From assembly GCA_964646625.1 (NCBI GenBank), contig CAZYHC010000020.1:17672-81671 (forward strand): DNA of 64,000 bases, read 5' to 3'. Of the stretch, positions 50,701 to 57,478 are shown in pieces. This stretch comes from DAOULT01 sp964646625 (GTDB taxonomy: Bacteria; Chloroflexota; Anaerolineae; CAZYHC01). Numbering within the stretch: position 1 is the stretch's first letter; each line of letters begins with the position of its first letter. The notes beneath the pieces are model-generated. The model was not told where the DNA came from. It did not search any database and saw only the letters and a list, made by a program, of their open reading frames with translations. Position numbers and translations under genes: made by a program.

Positions 50701-51279
50701 TATCGCGAGAACGGACAATTGCGCTGGGTCAATATTGAGAGCCTGGAGATTCCACAGAGCATCAGGGACCTGATCGTCAGACGCCTGCGTCGTCTGTCCG
50801 AATCGGCGCTCAAGGTGATGAGAGTGGCGGCGGTGATTGGCCAGCGTTTCTCCTTTGAGGTGCTGAGGGCCGTGATGGAGGTAGAAGACGAGGTGGTGCT
50901 GGATGCTATTGATGAGGCTCTACGGTTGCGGCTGATCAGGGACGTGGTGGCTGAGGATGTGCTGCTCTTCAGCTATGGCAAAATCCGCGAGGTGCTCTAT
51001 AGCCAGATCAGTCGTCTGCGCCGTCGCGCCTTGCATCGCAAGGTAGGCCAGGTTCTGGAAGCCATGTATCGCTCCTCGACGAACCAGATACTCGATCAAC
51101 TGGCTTACCACTACGTCCAGGGTGAGGACTGGGAGAAGGCCATCGAGTATCTTTCCAAAGCCGGCGATAAGGCCGAGAGCCTCCGCGCCGATGACAAAGC
51201 ACTCAATTATTACCAGCAGGCTTTGCACATTTTGCTTAAAGGTCAAAACCAGGCCGGAACGGGCTCCCAACCATTCTGA
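47722..51279 (+). CDS. Degenerate metallo-beta-lactamase / STAS / protein kinase / AAA ATPase fusion
   Basis: A fusion of 1185 aa. (1) Residues about 25-330: metallo-beta-lactamase fold (LKFWGVRGLTPVTP, LDAGSGLRPLGLDL), but the metal motif reads HLGWDH instead of HxHxDH, and the later His, Asp and His ligands seen in the next gene are replaced (AYRSCG, APVVEE, HYLPTH). (2) About 340-445: STAS domain (LVIDMSGVTQLSVAGLKVLL). (3) About 455-715: Ser/Thr kinase with LGQGGLGAVYKA and the VAIK lysine, but HRDLRPEN in place of HRDxKxxN and DFD in place of DFG. (4) About 735-1050: AAA ATPase with GEAGIGKT and FLEDLHWAD, of the type paired with LuxR/cyclase proteins. (5) TPR-like end. The start is uncertain: TTG 47689 is in frame too. 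First gene of a three-gene operon. Confidence 0.82.
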   Translation: MKRVGTMLKTEPGLQPFLPTRGKDLRLKFWGVRGLTPVTPRTDDIEGKILSALRGASGVDLSNAVSVQEYISGLPFYIRSTVGGNTACVEVNAGRHLIVLDAGSGLRPLGLDLMAGKWGRGKGTVHIFLSHLGWDHIQGVPFFTPAYVPGNRIIFYSPFPELEQRLAEQQKFEHFPTALHGSHMKADKEFVRLEENQPLVIDGLRIHHTLLAYRSCGYRLEVEQTCLAYAPVVEEDASRLQEHLAFFQGVDILILDARCASKTDPPLALRTIFQAAPRGLFLFHYLPTHSGEDIVDLVEEAQDYLSREQPELQCDILAAQEGLEIGAGPERDIKVGERRMAEAAILSLKGRFDAHTASEIRDEIMSFIADEQVSKLVIDMSGVTQLSVAGLKVLLAARSGQSSTAIALAGLSNTVRQVLKLAGCEDFFAIYETTDAALDALEAREYLNLAGQTLKDRYRIEARLGQGGLGAVYKAFDTRLERPVAIKVLSSSLSEGATQRLLEEARSLARLNHPNVTIIYDSDQHEGKHYLVLEYVPGRTLREVIEGEPALSQEAIIDISLDLMSALEYAHSRGIVHRDLRPENVLIAEDRVKLMDFDLVRLESGKPLTEVPMFISSLDYMPPEQILGKGTDPRSDLYSFGIVLYELFTGRRPFRTDSDEALMQMQTQQRPASPRQYNPRLSRSMEHLILKLLEKNPDDRYDSAAQVREVLESLEIVSAIEGGGLFQTRRRKMVGREEEYQRLLERFKATLAGQGYLVFICGEAGIGKTMLAREVMTYARAEGATALIGHCYDLEGALPYQPFVEALRGYVTSHPKEVVCRHLGDVAAELVKLVPEIPQCEPALKAGAPLEPEQERRRLFDGVARFLRSLAQEKPLLLFLEDLHWADKASAQLLLYLVNNLQQMPVLVIVTFRDVELEEGNPFQETIQTLSRQNLYTMITLPRLSLAQVRAQLENIFEQPVNEGLATLIYKETEGNPFYVEEMVRALIEEKKLYRENGQLRWVNIESLEIPQSIRDLIVRRLRRLSESALKVMRVAAVIGQRFSFEVLRAVMEVEDEVVLDAIDEALRLRLIRDVVAEDVLLFSYGKIREVLYSQISRLRRRALHRKVGQVLEAMYRSSTNQILDQLAYHYVQGEDWEKAIEYLSKAGDKAESLRADDKALNYYQQALHILLKGQNQAGTGSQPF

Positions 51280-51343
51280 TATACGTCCTGAGTTGGTCTA
51301 TATGTAGCCTGGTCATGCGTAGAGTGTGGGGGGACGCAGATAA

Positions 51344-52312
51344 GTGAGACTGAAATTCTGGGGAGTGCGAGGTTCCATCCCCAGCCCAATTCGACCAGAG
51401 GAGATCGAAGAGAAAATCTTAGAGGCTCTACTAGGAGCGGAGGGCGTTGACCTCTCTGACCCGGCGGCGATTCGCGAGCACGTCTCTCGTCTGCCGTTTT
51501 ACAAACGGGGCACGATAGGCGGCAATACTCCCTGCATCGAGGTGAACGTAGGGCGGACGGTCATCATCCTGGACGCTGGGTCTGGGTTGCGTCCTCTGGG
51601 GCTGGAGCTAATGAAGGGAGAATGTGGTCGTGGTCGGGGGGAGGTGCACATTTTCCTCACCCATCTTCATTGGGACCATGTCCAGGGTTTCCCTTTCTTC
51701 GCTCCCGCCCGTGTGCCTGGGAACCGGATATTCGTTTATAGCCCCCATCCTAACGTGGCCTACCTGCTCGCTGACCAGCAGAGGGCGGAGCTTTTTCCCA
51801 TCCCTCTGGAGCCTATGCGGGCCGACATCGGGTTTGTGCGCCTGGACGAGCGCGACGCCATCTCTCTGGATGACGTGCGTATCCGCAACATCCCTTTTGC
51901 TCATCCGGGTGGTTCCTATGGCTACAGGTTGGAGAGCGACCAGGCATGTATCGTCTACGCTACCGATGCAGAATATAAAGAATTGGCAGAACCAGATACC
52001 AGACAATACATAGAGTTCTTCCAGGGGGTCGATGCTCTTATTTTCGATTCCCAATATACCCTGGTGCAATCCTTTATCGAGAAGGAGAACTGGGGACACA
52101 GTTCCTCGTTCATTGGTTTCGATATGACCACCAGGGCCGGGGCCAAAAATCTGATCCTTTTTCATCACGATCCTACTTCCAGCGATCAAAAGGTTTTGGA
52201 AATCATGAGGGCTACCAAACAGTACTGTGGTCAGCACTCATTCAGCTCTCAATGCGAAATCACCATCGCTTACGAGGGACTGGAATTCAACTTTGGGGTA
52301 AAATCTCGGTGA
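51344..52312 (+). CDS. Metallo-beta-lactamase fold hydrolase with intact metal site
   Basis: A 322-aa protein that aligns along its length with the N-terminal part of the preceding fusion (LKFWGVRGSIPSP, IEVNVGRTVIILDAGSGLRP). Here the metal ligands are all present: HLHWDH at 107-112, His187 in FAHPGG, Asp208 in YATDAE and His274/275 in LFHHDP. It begins exactly at the conserved start with GTG and GGGGGGA upstream. Enzymes with this KFWGVRGSIP opening act as phosphodiesterases or RNA-type hydrolases in several lineages; the substrate here is unknown. It lies 65 nt after the fusion and 22 nt before the pseudokinase, so all three are one operon. The duplication suggests the fusion's copy became a sensor or inhibitor of this enzyme. 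Confidence 0.88.
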   Translation: MRLKFWGVRGSIPSPIRPEEIEEKILEALLGAEGVDLSDPAAIREHVSRLPFYKRGTIGGNTPCIEVNVGRTVIILDAGSGLRPLGLELMKGECGRGRGEVHIFLTHLHWDHVQGFPFFAPARVPGNRIFVYSPHPNVAYLLADQQRAELFPIPLEPMRADIGFVRLDERDAISLDDVRIRNIPFAHPGGSYGYRLESDQACIVYATDAEYKELAEPDTRQYIEFFQGVDALIFDSQYTLVQSFIEKENWGHSSSFIGFDMTTRAGAKNLILFHHDPTSSDQKVLEIMRATKQYCGQHSFSSQCEITIAYEGLEFNFGVKSR

Positions 52313-52334
52313 TTACCCGGTGGAGGGCAATCTC

Positions 52335-54482
52335 ATGGATCTGATTGGCAAAATCATTGGTCGCTACAAGATTATCAAGCAGTTGGGCGCGGAAGAGGTA
52401 GCTGAGCTGTATGAGGGCGTAGAAGCGAGACGCGGCTATCCCGTGTTGATAAAGGCTGTGCCTTTCCTGCTGAGTGACGATCCGGCCTTGCGCCGGCAGT
52501 TTCAACAGGTGGCCGGGCGCATTGCGGCCCTGAAAAATCCTAACCTTCTGTCCTGGCGTGACATCGGCCAGGAGGGAGGTACCCTCTACATCATAACAGA
52601 GATGGTGCGGGCCAGCCCGCTGTTCGAGAAGCTGCGTCAACCGCTGGACCTGGAAACGGCTATCCGGCTCATCTACCAGGTGGGCGAGGCTTTGCAGTAC
52701 GCTCACGAACGGGACCTGGTGCACGGCGACCTCAGCCCCCAGAAAGTCTTGCTCACCGAGGAAGAGCGGGTTTTGGTGACCGACCTGGGCCTGAGTAGTT
52801 TGTTGAAGATAGCGCGCACCAGGTTGAAACGTCACGTTTCAGCTTACACTGCCCCTGAGGTCCGAGCCGGCCGCGCCCCCGACAGGCGAAGCGACATTTA
52901 TTCCCTGGGAGCCATTCTGTACGCCTTGCTGACCGGACGGGCACCGTCCATGACCACCATTGCGCCCCCCAGCCGTTTCAACCCGGCGATCCCTCCCGCC
53001 GTGGAGACGGTTATCCTCAAGAGCCTGTCCTCTGACCCGGCCGACCGCTACCAGAGTGTGGCCGACCTGGGCCTGGAGCTGAGTTTAGCCAGTGTAGACC
53101 TGGCCGCGCCAGGCGAGGAACACTTGTTTGAAGAAGCTGAAGCGCGTCAGGAAGAGGCCCCAGAAAAAGTAGAAGAGGTAAAGAGAGAAGAAAGGGAAGA
53201 AGGCATTCCTTCTCCAGAAATCCCGTCCATGCCCAGCCTGGACATGGACGCGCTCTGGGGATCGCTTGCTGGGCAGATCGATATCCAGCAGGCGGATATA
53301 TCCTGGGAGGCGCCAACCATCTCTACGGTCGAGCCTCCACCGATGCCTGACCTGGATTTAGAGGCTGTCTGGCGGTCGCTCTCAGCTCAGACGTCTTTGC
53401 CCTCGGTGGAGGAGGTACTGTCCTTGCCCATGCCTGAACCTCCGCCCATGCCGGTCATAGATTGGAAAACTACGCTGGGTGAGAGTGCCACCCCTCGGAT
53501 CGTCGCCCCGCCGTCTCCGCCGGAGAGGAAAGCCCCCGCCCCACCTGCTGCTCCGCCCTCTCCGCCGCGCCCCCGGCGAGCAAGGCCAGGCGAAAGACCA
53601 GCCAGCAGGGAAGAAAAAGTTCGGCGAAAAGAGCCAGTGAGCGCCCCCCCAAGACGACGAAGGGCCATCCCCAAGGCCGAAGCCCCCGCTCGCCCCCGCT
53701 CGGTCTGGAGGACGATAGCCATCCTGTTTTTAGGGGTGATCGGGTTCACCATTTTGGCTTCCTGCGGCTGCTGTGGCTTGCTGGGCCTTTTCGGGGAGCA
53801 GTCCACCCCGTCGAGGCCCGGAGCCACTAAGACCGCCGTCACGATAAAGACCCCGCGGCCCACGGAGCTGCCGGTTGAAGTGACGATCCCCACGGCCACG
53901 CCCGGCGCGCCAAAGGCTGGCCCCGCCCCCACGGAGGGCCCAGTGTTTGCCGACGATTTCGCTCAACCCGATAGCGGCTGGGCGAAGGAGATCAAGGACG
54001 ATTACGAGATAGGTTACTTTGAGGGCCAGTATCGCATCCTGGTGAAGAAAAAGAACACGGTCGCCTGGTCCACTCTGGGCCAGAGCTTCACCGACTTCCT
54101 CCTGGTGGTGAATGCCAGACAGGCCGGCGGCTCAGATAACAACTCCTATGGCCTCATTTATCGCTACCAGGACAGCGATAACTTCTATTACTTCCGCATC
54201 AGCGGCAATGGATTTTACTCTGCGGCCAAGATGGTAGACGGCCAGTGGAAAACATTGGTGGGTTGGAAACAATCGCCCTATATTAATAGGGGCCAGAGCA
54301 CCAATCATCTAAAGCTTGTCTGTCGTGGTCGGTACATGAGTTTCTACGTCAACGGCGAGCACCTGGCCGAGTGGCGGGATAGTACCTTCGCCCAGGGCGA
54401 TATCGGTCTGGCCGCCGGTACCTATGGCGAAGCTGGCGTCCTGATCTACTTCGATGACCTGGAAGTTTATGCCGTTTATTGA
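52335..54482 (+). CDS. Membrane pseudokinase with extracellular LamG/DUF1080-like sensor domain
   Basis: A 715-aa protein. Residues 1-250 have the Ser/Thr kinase fold (GRYKIIKQLGAEEVAELYEG, IKAV with Lys40, YTAPEVRAGRAPDRRSDIYS), but the glycine loop is lost, the catalytic loop is HGDLSPQK (130-137) rather than HRDxKxxN, and DFG is DLG. It is therefore probably catalytically dead. A Pro/Glu-rich and then Arg-rich linker reaches a membrane helix at about 457-480 (IAILFLGVIGFTILASCGCC). The outer part, from about 535, is a concanavalin-like LamG/DUF1080 domain (FADDFAQPDSGWAKEI, YGLIYRYQDSDNFYYFRISG, LKLVCRGRYMSFYVNGEHL). The ATG at 52335 has GGAGGG upstream; GTG 52320 is less likely. Last gene of the operon, before a terminator. 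Confidence 0.88.
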   Translation: MDLIGKIIGRYKIIKQLGAEEVAELYEGVEARRGYPVLIKAVPFLLSDDPALRRQFQQVAGRIAALKNPNLLSWRDIGQEGGTLYIITEMVRASPLFEKLRQPLDLETAIRLIYQVGEALQYAHERDLVHGDLSPQKVLLTEEERVLVTDLGLSSLLKIARTRLKRHVSAYTAPEVRAGRAPDRRSDIYSLGAILYALLTGRAPSMTTIAPPSRFNPAIPPAVETVILKSLSSDPADRYQSVADLGLELSLASVDLAAPGEEHLFEEAEARQEEAPEKVEEVKREEREEGIPSPEIPSMPSLDMDALWGSLAGQIDIQQADISWEAPTISTVEPPPMPDLDLEAVWRSLSAQTSLPSVEEVLSLPMPEPPPMPVIDWKTTLGESATPRIVAPPSPPERKAPAPPAAPPSPPRPRRARPGERPASREEKVRRKEPVSAPPRRRRAIPKAEAPARPRSVWRTIAILFLGVIGFTILASCGCCGLLGLFGEQSTPSRPGATKTAVTIKTPRPTELPVEVTIPTATPGAPKAGPAPTEGPVFADDFAQPDSGWAKEIKDDYEIGYFEGQYRILVKKKNTVAWSTLGQSFTDFLLVVNARQAGGSDNNSYGLIYRYQDSDNFYYFRISGNGFYSAAKMVDGQWKTLVGWKQSPYINRGQSTNHLKLVCRGRYMSFYVNGEHLAEWRDSTFAQGDIGLAAGTYGEAGVLIYFDDLEVYAVY

Positions 54483-54484
54483 GG

Positions 54485-54522
54485 GACGGGGTGGGCAATT
54501 GGCGGTTGAGCCCGTCTTTTTT
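54485..54522 (+). terminator. Terminator of the signalling operon
   Basis: GACGGG (54485-54490) pairs with CCCGTC (54511-54516) and six T follow. The loop of 20 nt can pair further inside. Confidence 0.65.
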
Positions 54523-54561
54523 AAAAAAGAGATGCCGGACACTTCTCCAGTGTCCGGCATC
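54523..54561 (-). terminator. Terminator of the htrA gene
   Basis: A perfect 13-bp stem (GATGCCGGACACT against its complement, 54531-54561) with a 5-nt loop. On the minus strand TCTTTTTT follows at 54530-54523. The same hairpin can back up the plus-strand operon. Confidence 0.85.
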
Positions 54562-54577
54562 TGGTAAGCTGATTGGA

Positions 54578-55795
54578 TTAACGTCGTGGACGTTCACCCA
54601 GTTCAACGGTCACGTCCTGCTCTTTGCCATCGCGCAGGATGGAGAGCGTGACTTTCTGGCCTGGTTGAGTCTCTTCCAGCAGGTAGAGCACTATATCGTC
54701 CATCTGCCGGATGGGAGTCCCCTCGATAGCCACGATGATGTCGCCGCCCACCTCCAGTTTATGGCCGTCGATTTCCACCGTTCGGTCACTGCCTCGTAGC
54801 TCGGCTTTATGGGCCGGCCCGCCTCGCGCCACTTCGATGATCATAGCGCCCCGCGTATCGGCCGGCAGGTCCATAGCCTCAGCGATGACCGGGAGAACGT
54901 CTGCACCCGAGATGCCCAGCCAGGCGTAATTATAGTGGCCCTTATCGATCAGCTCAGGCACCACTCGCCTGGCGATGTTGATGGGGACGGCGAACCCTAC
55001 CCCGGAGCTGGAGCCAGAACGGGTCAGGATCAGGCTGTTGATGCCGATGACCTCTCCTCCAGAGTCCAGCAGCGGCCCTCCGGAGTTGCCAGGGTTAATG
55101 GCGGCGTCGGTCTGGATCATATTCGGGATGGAGAAAGGGCTGCTTCCTGGGCGGAAGGTGCGTCCCAGGGCACTGATAATCCCGCGCGTCATCGTGCCTT
55201 CCTGCCCGAAGGGGTTGCCGATGGCGATGGCTAACTGGCCTACGGCCAGCGTGGCGGAATCTCCCAGAGCCACCGGCTGCAACTCGACCTCGTCCGCGTC
55301 CACGCGGATAACGGCCAGGTCGCTGTCAGGGTCGGTGCCGACCACCTCCGCTTCAGCGATGGCGTCGTTCCAGAAAGTGACCATCACCTTGTCGGCTCCT
55401 TCCACCACGTGGTTGTTGGTCACGATGTAGCCTTGCTCATCCCAGACAAAGCCGGAACCTTCTCCCTGCTGGTAATAATATTCCTCTGGCGTACCAGGAA
55501 AAGAGGGAACACCAGGAAAGTCCGGGAAGCCGTAATTTACGGCCATCCGCTTCACGGTCATGATGTTGACCACCGAAGGGTTGACCCGACGGTAAAGGTC
55601 CATCAACAACTGCTCCTCTTCGAGCGCTCCGCTCGGCGGTGACACCACCGGGAGCGGCGTCGGGGTGAGAACCAGGGACGCAGATTGCGCGCTGGATGCC
55701 AGGGAGGGCACAGCCGCGAAACCAGAGCCTATTAACACCACGCTTAAAACAATCGCTGCTGTAAGCAGTACATATAGATTAAGTTTTGTTTTCAT
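54578..55795 (-). CDS. HtrA/DegP-type periplasmic serine protease with PDZ domain
   Basis: A 405-aa trypsin-like quality-control protease. A membrane anchor or signal segment (LLTAAIVLSVVLIGSGF) and linker are followed by the catalytic triad: His in VTNNHVVEGADK, Asp in DSDLAVIRVD, Ser in NPGNSGGPLLD. One PDZ domain fills the C-terminus (RTVEIDGHKLEVGGDIIVAI). The frame opens 25 codons earlier but the ATG at 55795, after GGAGGCAGG, starts the signal segment. Promoter TTGATA-17-TATATA at 55811-55839; the terminator lies at 54523-54561. Confidence 0.94.
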   Translation of the reverse strand: MKTKLNLYVLLTAAIVLSVVLIGSGFAAVPSLASSAQSASLVLTPTPLPVVSPPSGALEEEQLLMDLYRRVNPSVVNIMTVKRMAVNYGFPDFPGVPSFPGTPEEYYYQQGEGSGFVWDEQGYIVTNNHVVEGADKVMVTFWNDAIAEAEVVGTDPDSDLAVIRVDADEVELQPVALGDSATLAVGQLAIAIGNPFGQEGTMTRGIISALGRTFRPGSSPFSIPNMIQTDAAINPGNSGGPLLDSGGEVIGINSLILTRSGSSSGVGFAVPINIARRVVPELIDKGHYNYAWLGISGADVLPVIAEAMDLPADTRGAMIIEVARGGPAHKAELRGSDRTVEIDGHKLEVGGDIIVAIEGTPIRQMDDIVLYLLEETQPGQKVTLSILRDGKEQDVTVELGERPRR

Positions 55796-55810
55796 TTTAA
55801 ACCTGCCTCC

Positions 55811-55839
55811 TATATAGTTAGTGTGAATCTTCTTATCAA
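55811..55839 (-). promoter_or_regulatory. Promoter of htrA
   Basis: TTGATA (55839-55834), 17-nt spacer, TATATA (55816-55811) on the minus strand; leader very short. Confidence 0.5.
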
Positions 55840-55910
55840 CGATGGAAGAATCTATCTTGCATTCTATCACCTCTTCCTTAAAATTACATTAAAGGGAGGT
55901 TAGAGTTTCG

Positions 55911-57398
55911 TTAGACTTGCGGGACTCGATCCCGTTCCAGGCCCAGATATTCCCTTTGCCACACTTCTTCGCTGAGCTCGGCCAGCTCTGCATCGTAAGC
56001 CAGAAGCTCCTCGTAATAGTTGCCATCCAGAAGGGCCAGCCTGGCGGCCTCGTCCTCGGGTTCAGCCTGATAGGTATTGATGAGACCCCGCGCCATTTCG
56101 TGGTGATCCTTGTAAGGACAGGGCATCAGCCAGTTGCCGTGTTTCTGGGGCTCTTCCTGGCCGAAGGCGTATTCCGATTGCCATTCTCGAATAGCGGCGA
56201 AGAACGGATTAGCCCAGACGTCGTTCAGGTTCTCACTATTATTGTAAACGTCGTTGATGTTCACCGGGGAATAGGGATAGAACACGCAGGGCATCACCTT
56301 GCCGTTCCAGTCGATGTAGAGGTAGCCACTTTCGCGGCCGGCCGAAAGGCAGCCGTCGGATACAGGGCCAAAGGTCCAAAAGTCGGGCAGCATGATCTTG
56401 CGTTCCCTGACCACCTGCCACGTTCGGCGCCACATCCACATTCGCTGCTCCGGAGTGGGCATGAAGGTCATATCCCGTGCTCGTCCGATGGGCGTACACT
56501 GGAATATCCAACCGTAGAGCGCCCTTTGCTCCTCGAAGAAGAAGTCCAGGAACTCGTCGGACAGGATTGCCTGATGGTTACGTTTGGTGGCCGTGATGGA
56601 GATGCCAAAGGGCACCCCGGCTTCTCGCAGATTGGTCATGGCTTCCAGGATGCGTTTGAACGTACCGGCCCCTCTGCGTTCGTCGGTAAGCTCCTCCATG
56701 CCTTCCACGGAGATGGCCGGGGTCAGATTGCCCGCCCTGCCCATGCGGTCAGCCATTTCCTTGTCGATCAGGGTGCCGTTAGTGTACATCAGGAAGAAGC
56801 AGTCGGGGTGCCACTCTGCGGTGTCCATCACCCCTTTGCCCTCCGAACGGTACATCAAAGGCTCCCCGCCGGAAAAGACGAAGAAACGAGCCCCCCATAA
56901 GGCTTTGGCCTCTTCGACGATGCGCTCCAGGATGGGCCACTCTAGCTTCTCCCGGCTGGCCCCGGAGTCGGCGTAACAGCCCGTGCACCGCAGGTTGCAG
57001 CCTTTGAAGGGGCTGATGACCAGGAAGGCGGGCGGAGCCTGACCGTGCTCGGCGATGAATCCCTCGTAGGCTTCACCGCTGCCGCCCACAAAAAGAACGT
57101 CTACCAGGAAATTGCAGAAGGGGCCGCTCATCCAGGCTTCGGAGAGATTGCCTTGCGCTATAGCGCGGTCAACGGTATGAAGCAGGGCCGTAGCGATGGC
57201 TCTTTTCTCTTCTATGACCGCTTTAGGGCGTTTGTGGAAGCCGGGATAAGTCTGGATGGCCTCTTCCAGATGCTTTTCGATGCGTCTGACGACGAGTCTT
57301 CGGAAAGCATCGCTGCGCAAGAGACGGCCTGAGACACTTATGAACGTGTCACGACCTTTGCCAGCCAAAATCGCCTTTGCAAGATTCTCAGCGTTCAT
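55911..57398 (-). CDS. Radical SAM protein with SPASM-like C-terminus
   Basis: A 495-aa radical SAM enzyme. The iron-sulfur motif CNLRCTGC is at about 134-141, with GGEPL (FSGGEPLMYR) and later the SAM barrel strands. C-terminal cysteines in DGCLSAGRE, VMPCVFYPY and MPCPYKDHHE suggest an auxiliary cluster region of the SPASM/twitch kind. The first 100 residues are an unusual helical extension (RLLRSDAFRRLVVRRIEKHLEEAI). No peptide precursor or maturation gene is adjacent, so its substrate is unknown. The frame is open 28 codons upstream; the ATG at 57398 with GGAGGAGAC upstream is preferred. It lies between uvrD and htrA on the same strand. Confidence 0.88.
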   Translation of the reverse strand: MNAENLAKAILAGKGRDTFISVSGRLLRSDAFRRLVVRRIEKHLEEAIQTYPGFHKRPKAVIEEKRAIATALLHTVDRAIAQGNLSEAWMSGPFCNFLVDVLFVGGSGEAYEGFIAEHGQAPPAFLVISPFKGCNLRCTGCYADSGASREKLEWPILERIVEEAKALWGARFFVFSGGEPLMYRSEGKGVMDTAEWHPDCFFLMYTNGTLIDKEMADRMGRAGNLTPAISVEGMEELTDERRGAGTFKRILEAMTNLREAGVPFGISITATKRNHQAILSDEFLDFFFEEQRALYGWIFQCTPIGRARDMTFMPTPEQRMWMWRRTWQVVRERKIMLPDFWTFGPVSDGCLSAGRESGYLYIDWNGKVMPCVFYPYSPVNINDVYNNSENLNDVWANPFFAAIREWQSEYAFGQEEPQKHGNWLMPCPYKDHHEMARGLINTYQAEPEDEAARLALLDGNYYEELLAYDAELAELSEEVWQREYLGLERDRVPQV

Positions 57399-57478
57399 GG
57401 TAAGTCTCCTCCTTAAATTTTTCTTTTCTCCTACAAATTGGGAAGACGAGGGGAAAAAGGACTCGTCTTCGTCGCTTA

